Source: Multivorans sp965116445
GTDB lineage: Bacteria; Acidobacteriota; Thermoanaerobaculia; Multivoradales; Multivoraceae
Reading direction: 5' to 3'
DNA length: 64,000 bases
NCBI GenBank assembly: GCA_965116445.1
Contig: OZ220688.1
Location: 1,922,001 to 1,986,000, forward strand
Made by a program: the position numbers and the translations under genes. Positions 8,779 through 15,400 of this stretch are shown one piece after another (position 1 is the stretch's first letter; every line of letters starts with the position of its first letter). The notes under the pieces were generated by a model. The model did no database searches, was not told the DNA's origin, and worked only from the letters and a program-made list of their open reading frames with translations.

Positions 8779-9275
8779 TTCGTCTTCGCCTCGGTCCGGG
8801 CGGGCGCGGCGTGCCCTTCGGCCGGCACGGCGTCGACCAGCCGGGCGGCGGCACGGGGTTCAGACCGCTTGGACGCTCCCTGTTCCGCCCGCTGCTCGGA
8901 CGGCGGGCGGCGGGTCCGGGCCGGGCGGGCCATCCGGTCCGCCACGTCCTTGCGGCCCACCGCTGCCGCGAGCAGCGCCTCGATCCGCTGGAGCCGCTCT
9001 TCGACCGCCGTCAGCCGCTCGGCAAGATCGCCCATATCCGTGCGTGTCGGCACGCCCGCCATCTCGAAGTAGCGCTGGGCGTTCTCGTTCATCGTCTGCT
9101 GGAACATGGTCATCGCTTCGACCCAGCTTCCCGACGCACGGGCGAACTCCTCCGTGCCCATCATGTCGTTGAACACCTTGTTCATCTGGTGTTCGGACTG
9201 CGTCACCCATTCGCGCCACATGGCGAAGGGATCGGGCGGTTGCGAGGCCTTTGCGGCAGGACGGTCGTCGGTCAT
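8775..9275 (-). CDS. PhaE-like / phasin-like PHA synthase partner
   Basis: A 166-residue helical protein. Residues 15-105 (FAMWREWVTQSEHQMNKVFN, SWVEAMTMFQQTMNENAQRY, then MGDLAERLTAVEERLQRIEA LL) resemble the C-terminal coiled-coil half of PhaE, the second subunit of class III PHA synthase, or a phasin. The last 60 residues are Arg/Ala/Pro-rich and probably disordered. It is clearly shorter than the ~300-residue PhaE of purple bacteria. GTGA overlap with phaC indicates a stoichiometric partner. The assignment as synthase subunit is inferred from coupling and helix pattern; it could equally be a granule-associated phasin. Confidence 0.7.
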   Translation of the reverse strand: MTDDRPAAKASQPPDPFAMWREWVTQSEHQMNKVFNDMMGTEEFARASGSWVEAMTMFQQTMNENAQRYFEMAGVPTRTDMGDLAERLTAVEERLQRIEALLAAAVGRKDVADRMARPARTRRPPSEQRAEQGASKRSEPRAAARLVDAVPAEGHAAPARTEAKTK

Positions 9276-9287
9276 GACGGGGCGATA

Positions 9288-9626
9288 CTACGACTCCTCC
9301 GTCGTCTGCGGCGCCAGCGAGTCGAGGTAGCTGTTCGCGAGGCCGAAGCTCGAGTCCACCGCGGCGCGGTACGAGTTGCGGCCGTCCTGGAACAGCCGGG
9401 TCCATTCCTGCACCAGGCTCTTCGCCTCGGCGGGGAGCCGCTCGGACTTCTCGGTCCAGTTCACGATCGCCTCTTCGCGGCGCTCCTGCATCTGGGCCAC
9501 CATGTCGAAGGTCGTGTCGAACGCACGCTTCTGGAAGTCGAGCGCCCGGCGGTTCGCGTCGATCATCGATCCGCGCCACGCCCGAGTGGGGCCGTTCGTC
9601 GTGCTGGTTGCTGTGCTGGTCGTCAT
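9288..9626 (-). CDS. Phasin family protein
   Basis: A 112-residue, largely amphipathic helical protein with a central block RALDFQKRAFDTTFDMVAQM QERREEAI and AKSLVQEWTRLFQDGRNSYR, as in phasins that coat PHA granules. AGGAG lies eight bases before the ATG. It is the first gene of the leftward phasin-phaE-phaC run (gap of 12 bases to the next gene) and is divergent from phaR. The shared upstream region carries the candidate PhaR operator, consistent with the known phasin control by PhaR, which releases DNA when PHA granules form. Confidence 0.75.
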   Translation of the reverse strand: MTTSTATSTTNGPTRAWRGSMIDANRRALDFQKRAFDTTFDMVAQMQERREEAIVNWTEKSERLPAEAKSLVQEWTRLFQDGRNSYRAAVDSSFGLANSYLDSLAPQTTEES

Positions 9627-9743
9627 TCTGAACTCTCCTGAGTGGTACGATCCCTGCTCGGAACGTCACCTGTGGTTTCGGCTCGTCTGGCCTGTTTCGA
9701 CGGATGCAGCGCGGACGGTGGCGTCAACCGACGGCTCCGTCTT

Positions 9744-9780
9744 GTGCAGTGCAGCACGAATCCTGCACGGTATGCTGCAC
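9744..9780. promoter_or_regulatory. Candidate PhaR operator between phasin and phaR
   Basis: The divergent region contains GTGCAGTGCAGCAC at 9744-9757, CTGCAC at 9763-9768 and ATGCTGCAC at 9772-9780. GTGCAGCAC (9749-9757) and ATGCTGCAC form a one-mismatch inverted repeat with 14 bases between them. TGC/GCA-rich sites of this kind are what PhaR regulators are known to bind upstream of phasin and phaR genes. The location between the two target genes makes repressor binding and autoregulation likely; no binding data can be read from sequence. Confidence 0.6.
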
Positions 9781-9859
9781 CGTGTCAACCCCCGCCGCGC
9801 GTTGACCGACCCGATCGCGGCTCGACCTTAAGCCCTCCCGACCGGAACGTCTTCCACCC

Positions 9860-10471
9860 ATGCCCTCTCCCATCGTGATCAAGAAGTACGAGAACCGGCG
9901 GCTCTACGACACGAGGAGCAGCCGCTACGTGAATCTCGAAGGCGTGGCCGAGATGGTGCGCAGCGGCGAGGACATCCAGGTCGTCGACTCGAAGACGGGC
10001 GAGGACGTGACCCGCCACGTGCTGACCCAGATCATCGTCGATGGGGCGAAGGATCCGGACCAGGGACCACCGATCGAGTTCCTCCGCGACCTGGTGCGGG
10101 CTCGCGACCAGGCCGGCCGCGACTTCTTCCAGTGGTACCTGAAGAGCGCCGGCGAAGTCTATGAGCGCGTGAGCGAGACTGTGCGCAGCAGCCCCTTCGC
10201 GCCCGACCCGTCCTGGATGCGGCTATGGGATCCGCGCGCGATCGCCGAGCAGATGCACGCGCAGATGACCCGCCAGGTCGGGGGCGTGTTCGGTGAACGG
10301 AGCGCCGGCGGCGGCACGCGGCGGGCTCCGGCCGCGGCGCCGGAGCCTGATCCGGAGCGGGCTGCCGCACCGCAGCAAACGAAACGCGGCGACAGCGCCC
10401 GGGCCGAACTCGACGAGCTGAAGAACCGGCTCCAGGATCTGGAACGGCGCCTCGGCGGCGCGACGGACTGA
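9860..10471 (+). CDS. phaR: PHA accumulation regulator PhaR
   Basis: A 203-residue regulator. The N-terminal ~60 residues (IVIKKYENRRLYDTRSSRYV, then NLEGVAEMVRSGEDIQVVD) are the conserved PHB/PHA accumulation regulator DNA-binding domain; the following segment TRHVLTQIIVD and the helix EFLRDLVRARDQAGRDFFQW form the PHB-sensing region. The C-terminus is Ala/Pro-rich and ends in a short coiled coil, ELDELKNRLQDLERRLG. It represses phasin and PHA genes until polymer binds it. It is divergent from the phasin gene and 23 bases ahead of the MaoC gene. Confidence 0.92.
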   Translation: MPSPIVIKKYENRRLYDTRSSRYVNLEGVAEMVRSGEDIQVVDSKTGEDVTRHVLTQIIVDGAKDPDQGPPIEFLRDLVRARDQAGRDFFQWYLKSAGEVYERVSETVRSSPFAPDPSWMRLWDPRAIAEQMHAQMTRQVGGVFGERSAGGGTRRAPAAAPEPDPERAAAPQQTKRGDSARAELDELKNRLQDLERRLGGATD

Positions 10472-10494
10472 GCCCGCCGCACGGGGAACGAACG

Positions 10495-11367
10495 ATGCCG
10501 ATCTCCACCGCTGCCGCCGGCGGCGAACTGCCCTCCGGGACGCGCCGGATCACGGTACGCGACGCGCTCGCCTACGCCGCCGGGATCGGCGACACCTGCG
10601 ATCCCGTGTTCGACGACGCGCGCGGCGAAGGGATCGCTGCGCCGCCCACCTACTGCGTCTCCCTGGAGTGGCCGGTCGTCAGCAACGGCAGGGGCCGCGA
10701 GCTTCTGGGCGCCAGCGCTGCCGAACTCGTGCGGGGCGTTCATGCCAGTCAGGACTCCCACTTCCATCGGCCGATTCGGCCCGGCGATTCACTGACGACC
10801 CGCGGGCGCTACGCCGGGGTCCGGGCCACCCGCGCCGGCGCCCTGCTGACGACCTGCCTGGAAACGGTGGACGGCGACGGTCGGCCCGTCGTGACCTCCT
10901 GGTCGCGCTCGATCTTTCGCGGCGTGGACACAGAGGGCAGGAACGCCGAGGTCGAGCCGGCGCCGAGGGTGCCGCGGCTCCGCTTGAACGGCACGGACGC
11001 GAGGCGCAGCAAGGTCTTCGTGCCGCGCGAGATGCCCCACGTCTACACGGAGTGCGCCCGGATCTGGAATCCGATCCACACCGAGCGCGAGGTCGCGCTT
11101 CGCGCCGGCTTGCCGGACATCATCCTCCACGGCACCGCGACCTGGGCTCTCGCCGCGCGCGAGGTCCTGCGGGCCTACGGCGACGGCGAACCGGCCCGAC
11201 TGAAGCGTCTGCACGGCCGCTTCTCGGCGATGGTCATCCCCGGTACGGCCATCACCGTGGAACACGCTCCGAGCGGCCAGGACGGCGGCGCGCGACAGAT
11301 CGCCTTCCGGGTGCTGAACGCGGAGGGCCAGGAAGCGGTGAGCCAGGGCGTCGCCACGGTCGCTTAG
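10495..11367 (+). CDS. MaoC family double-hotdog dehydratase/hydratase
   Basis: A 290-residue protein with two hotdog halves: an N-terminal MaoC-like half (residues ~15-145, including VHASQDSHFHRPIRPGDSLT) and a C-terminal half with ARIWNPIHTEREVALRAGLP then DIILHGTATWALAA. This last block is the hydratase-2 signature, but the usual Asp of G-D-x-N-P-x-H is not present (I-W-N-P-I-H); the His is kept, so activity toward enoyl-CoA is plausible rather than certain. GGGGAA precedes the ATG. Placed in the phaR operon, it could supply (R)-3-hydroxyacyl-CoA for PHA synthesis from beta-oxidation. Confidence 0.8.
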   Translation: MPISTAAAGGELPSGTRRITVRDALAYAAGIGDTCDPVFDDARGEGIAAPPTYCVSLEWPVVSNGRGRELLGASAAELVRGVHASQDSHFHRPIRPGDSLTTRGRYAGVRATRAGALLTTCLETVDGDGRPVVTSWSRSIFRGVDTEGRNAEVEPAPRVPRLRLNGTDARRSKVFVPREMPHVYTECARIWNPIHTEREVALRAGLPDIILHGTATWALAAREVLRAYGDGEPARLKRLHGRFSAMVIPGTAITVEHAPSGQDGGARQIAFRVLNAEGQEAVSQGVATVA

Positions 11368-11426
11368 AGCGCGTAAAGTACCTTAGGCCCCGCGAACACA
11401 GGACCAACTGACGGAGACAGAACGAC

Positions 11427-12335
11427 ATGGGCATCCTGGAAGGCAGAACGGCAATCGTCACCGGCGCGGGACGCGGCATCGGCAAAGGCATCGCAATGAA
11501 GTTCGCCGAAGAGGGCGCGAACGTCGTGGTCAACGATCTCGGCGGCGCGACGGACGGCACCGGCGGGTCGCGGATCGCGGACGAAGTCGTGGAAGAGATC
11601 CGCGGCGCCGGCGGCTCGGCGGCGCCGAACTACGACTCGGTCGCCACGGTCGAGGGCGGGCAGAACATCTTCCAGACAGCGGTCGACACGTTCGGCGGAC
11701 TGGACATCCTCGTGAACAACGCCGGCATTCTCCGCGACCGGACGATCTTCAACACGGAAGAAGCGGACTGGGACGCCGTGCTCGACGTCCACCTGAAGGG
11801 GCACTACTGCTGCAGCCGGCCCTTCGCGCGCTACATCCGCGAGACGAACCGCACCGGGTGCCGGATCATCAACTTCTCGTCCGTGTCCGGCCTGTACGGC
11901 AACTTCGGCCAGTCGAACTACGCAGCCGCCAAGGCCGGGATCGCCGGGCTCTCCCGCGTGCTCGCGCTGGAACTTGCGAAGTACGGCTGCACGGTGAACA
12001 CGATCTCCCCCGGCGCCACGACGCGGATGACGGCGGAGCTTCGCGCATCACGCGGCATGCAGGTCGACGAGAACGCTCCCGAGCAGAGCCCGAACCAGAT
12101 CGCCCCGGTGTGCGCATGGCTGGCCTCCGAGGCCGGTCAGGACATGACCGCCCAGATCATCGACGTGATGCGCGGCTGGATCGGCATCATGCAGCAGCCG
12201 AAGGTGATCCGGAAGTTCAGCAAGGAAGGCATGTGGGACAACCGCGAAATCGACCTGATCATGCCGCAACTCCTGAAGGCGAAGCAGGACCACGACGAGG
12301 CAGTGGACGCGAAAGCGGAGCCGACGCCGGTCTGA
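11427..12335 (+). CDS. SDR family 3-hydroxyacyl-CoA dehydrogenase-like oxidoreductase
   Basis: A 302-residue short-chain dehydrogenase. The dinucleotide loop is VTGAGRGIGKGIAM, the structural NNAG is in ILVNNAGILRDRTIF, the catalytic Ser lies in INFSSVSGLYGN and the Tyr/Lys pair in NYAAAKAGIAGLSR. Its length, the acidic GGATDGTGGS insert after the second strand and the pairing with a MaoC hydratase recall the dehydrogenase part of multifunctional enzyme type 2, i.e. an (R)-3-hydroxyacyl-CoA dehydrogenase. It follows the MaoC gene by 59 bases with GGAG before the ATG. Substrate is inferred. Confidence 0.85.
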   Translation: MGILEGRTAIVTGAGRGIGKGIAMKFAEEGANVVVNDLGGATDGTGGSRIADEVVEEIRGAGGSAAPNYDSVATVEGGQNIFQTAVDTFGGLDILVNNAGILRDRTIFNTEEADWDAVLDVHLKGHYCCSRPFARYIRETNRTGCRIINFSSVSGLYGNFGQSNYAAAKAGIAGLSRVLALELAKYGCTVNTISPGATTRMTAELRASRGMQVDENAPEQSPNQIAPVCAWLASEAGQDMTAQIIDVMRGWIGIMQQPKVIRKFSKEGMWDNREIDLIMPQLLKAKQDHDEAVDAKAEPTPV

Positions 12336-12401
12336 CCGGCGCCGCTTGAGGCCAAGACGGCCCGGCCCGAGGCCAGGGCCGCGCCGCCCGCAGCGGCCGG
12401 G

Positions 12402-15400
12402 TCATCCTGAACAACCGTTCGGGAAGGCGACCGTGTCCGTGATTGCCGGCGCCGGCGCCCCCGGCTCGTTGCGGTAGACCTGCGGCGGGTCGGCCCCCGT
12501 CGTGTCCGTCACCGTGATCTCGTAACCGAGGTCCGTCGTCGAGGCAACGAACACCCAGACGTGCTCGTTCGTCGCGCAGCCGCTCAGCACCTTGGCCAGA
12601 ATCTCCCAGTTCTCCGGACCGAAGAACCGCAGCAGGCCCGAGTCGTTCGTGCCCTCGGGAACGACCTGAGCCAATCGCGGCGCCGGATCGTCGGCGGTCC
12701 ACCAGGTCGCATGGACCTGATAGCGCTCGTCCAGCATGCACAGCCTCCCGTCGCCCGGAACGCAGGTTCCGGCCGGAACCGACGGACGCACGAGAAGGGT
12801 GCGCTCCGCCTGGGAGACTTCGCCTCCCCCGCTTACCCGCAGGGTCACCCGGTAGTAGCCCGGCGCCGTCCAGGCATGACGGAACACGGAGGAGTTCGAG
12901 GTCGAGCCGTCCCCGGCATCCCAGGCGCGGGTGGCCACGGCGCCGGCGCTCGTGTCCCGTAGAGCAACCTGCTCGCCCGTCTGCACCGTGCAGAGGTCCG
13001 CCGTGCAGTCGGCGCCGGTCAGCAGGAAGCTCGCCTTCACCGGGCCGGCAGGCGCCGGCGGGGGCGGGGGAGGTTCGGGGCCCGGCGGCGGGGGCGGACC
13101 CGGAGGTGGCGCGGGACCCGGTGGAGGCGCCGGACCCGGAGGTGGCGCGGGGCCAGGCGGTGGCGCGGGACCCGGGGGTGGCGCGGGACCCGGTGGAGGC
13201 GTGCCGCCCCCACGACCGCCATCGGCGATCGTCAGGGTGTGGCGGCGGTTCGCGCCAACCCCGTAACTCTCGCTGTTCGCCAGCGTGAGCTCCACCGTCT
13301 CCTCGTCCTCGACGATCCCGTCGCTTAGGAGCGCCAGAACGAGGTCGACCGACGACTGCCCGGCCAACACCGGCAAGGCCCCCGACCCGGGCAACACGCC
13401 CGGAACCATGTAGTCCTCGCCTTCGACCGCGGTGCCGCCCAGCGTGAACCCGACCATCACGTCGCTGTCTGGTGGCGGAGCAAGCCCCAGCCTGATCGAC
13501 CGCGTTCCGGCGCCTTCGTTCGCGCGCTGAGCCACGGAAGCAAACGAAACGACCGACTGCCGCACCTGGTCGTCGTCCACGATCGTCACGCCCGCCCTGT
13601 TCGGGTTGCCCTTCAGCACGTCGATCGGAAGGTCGCCGAACGTCACGGTGAAGGTCTCGTGATCGTCGTCCTCGTCGTCCACCGTCGTGATCAAGCCCGT
13701 GCCCGTCGTCTCGCCCGCGGCAATCTCGATCGACGCCAGATCCCCGTAGTCATCCTCCTCGGCGTCGCCAGGAGCCAGCACGAGCGGAATCGACACGGCC
13801 TGGGCCAGGGGCGCCGCAAGCGTTGCCAGGACGGTGATCGATTCGCCCTCCGGCGCCATGGACGGCACGGCCAGCAAGGACACCTCGGGCTGATTCGGGC
13901 CCTGCGGATCCCTGATGTCGATCACGCCGTCGCCCTCGCGCCGGCCCACGGCGGCCTGGAGACCGGGGACCATCTCGACGCCGTTCACGACCAGGGGCGG
14001 CGTGGCGGCGGCGTCCTTCGGGATGCTGACCACAAAGCGCTGGTGGTCCGCGTTGCCGTCAGCCGGCGCGGTCAGAAGGAGCTCCGCCTCGCTGGCGCCC
14101 GGGCCGGTAAACGTCAGCTCGGCCGCGCTCGCATCGAAGGTCACGCCGGTCGGCGAACCATGAAGAGCCAGCGAGAACGCGCTGAACGGCGGGCTTGCCG
14201 GATCCGGCCCGGCGCGGAAGGCCAGGGGCACGGTCAGGGTCTGGCCGGCCTGAAGGGCCGATGCCAGGGCCACCCGGATGACCGCCGCCTCGCTCGTGCT
14301 GCCCTCTTCCACCTTCTGGTCCGGCGTCGACAGGACGGCCCGGACCGGGTCGTCGTTCTGGATCGTGACGATCGCGGTCGTGTTGCCCGATTCCTGCCAG
14401 TCGTAGGACGGGTAGTCCGCCCGAAGCTGGTCGAAGTCGATGGCCATCCGGAACGTCTCATGCGGTCCCACGTCCTCGTCGTCGAGGATCGCCACATCGA
14501 AGCTGGACCTCGTCTCGCCCGAGCGGTGGATCGCCGTTGTCGGCTGGAAATCCTCGCCGAGGGTCGCCGTGAACATGGGGTCCTCATCGCCCGCGAACAC
14601 GATCGGCAGGACGACATCCGGACTCAGACCGCGACTGCTGATCACGACCGGCTGGAAGGCCAGCGAATCCTCGCTGGCGTTGAAGGTGCGCCGCGAGAAC
14701 CCGAGCGTGACCGGGCTCGTGCCCTCGTCGTCCTCGATCACGAGGGTCTTACTCGCGATAGCGACGCACCCGCCTCCCGGACCGAACGTCGTCGGTTCTT
14801 CCGGTGCGCACCTGGCACTCTCCAGATTGAACACCCGTTGACGGGCCTGCACGGCATCGTTGTCCAGCGCCACCGCCTCAAGCGTGGCCACGCGGACGCC
14901 AGGACCACCCGTGAAACGCACCCCCGGGCTCGTCGCGCTGTAGGGCGGCGAGGTGAGCCACTCGACGCCGAGGTTCGGCGCGCCCGGCTTGAGCCCCAGG
15001 GCCAGGTCGGAGCCAAGCGTCTGGCCGGTCCTGAGCACCCCCGTCCGAATGAACTGGCCAGCCGGGAGGCTGTCGTGGCCCGGCGGCAAGAGGCGGGCAA
15101 GGTCGATCGTCAGATCCACCCGGCCGCCATCCTCCTGAAGGCCAGCAGAGAATACTCTCAGGACAACGCCGTCCCGAACGAGCCTCGTGATTGCCGCGAC
15201 CAGAGTGCGGTCGTTGTCGTGCATCGTGCCGACGGCGGCGGCGCCACCCGCCTTGTAGCGGTCGCCGGACACGACGGCCGCGATCACCTTGCCGATCCAC
15301 TCGTCCTCGTCGTCGTCCATCGTGTCCACGGTGAAGCGGGCCGTTGTGGAGGACAGGGTCACCGTCCTCATCCCCTCGTCCGCGGCGGCCACGTAGTCCT

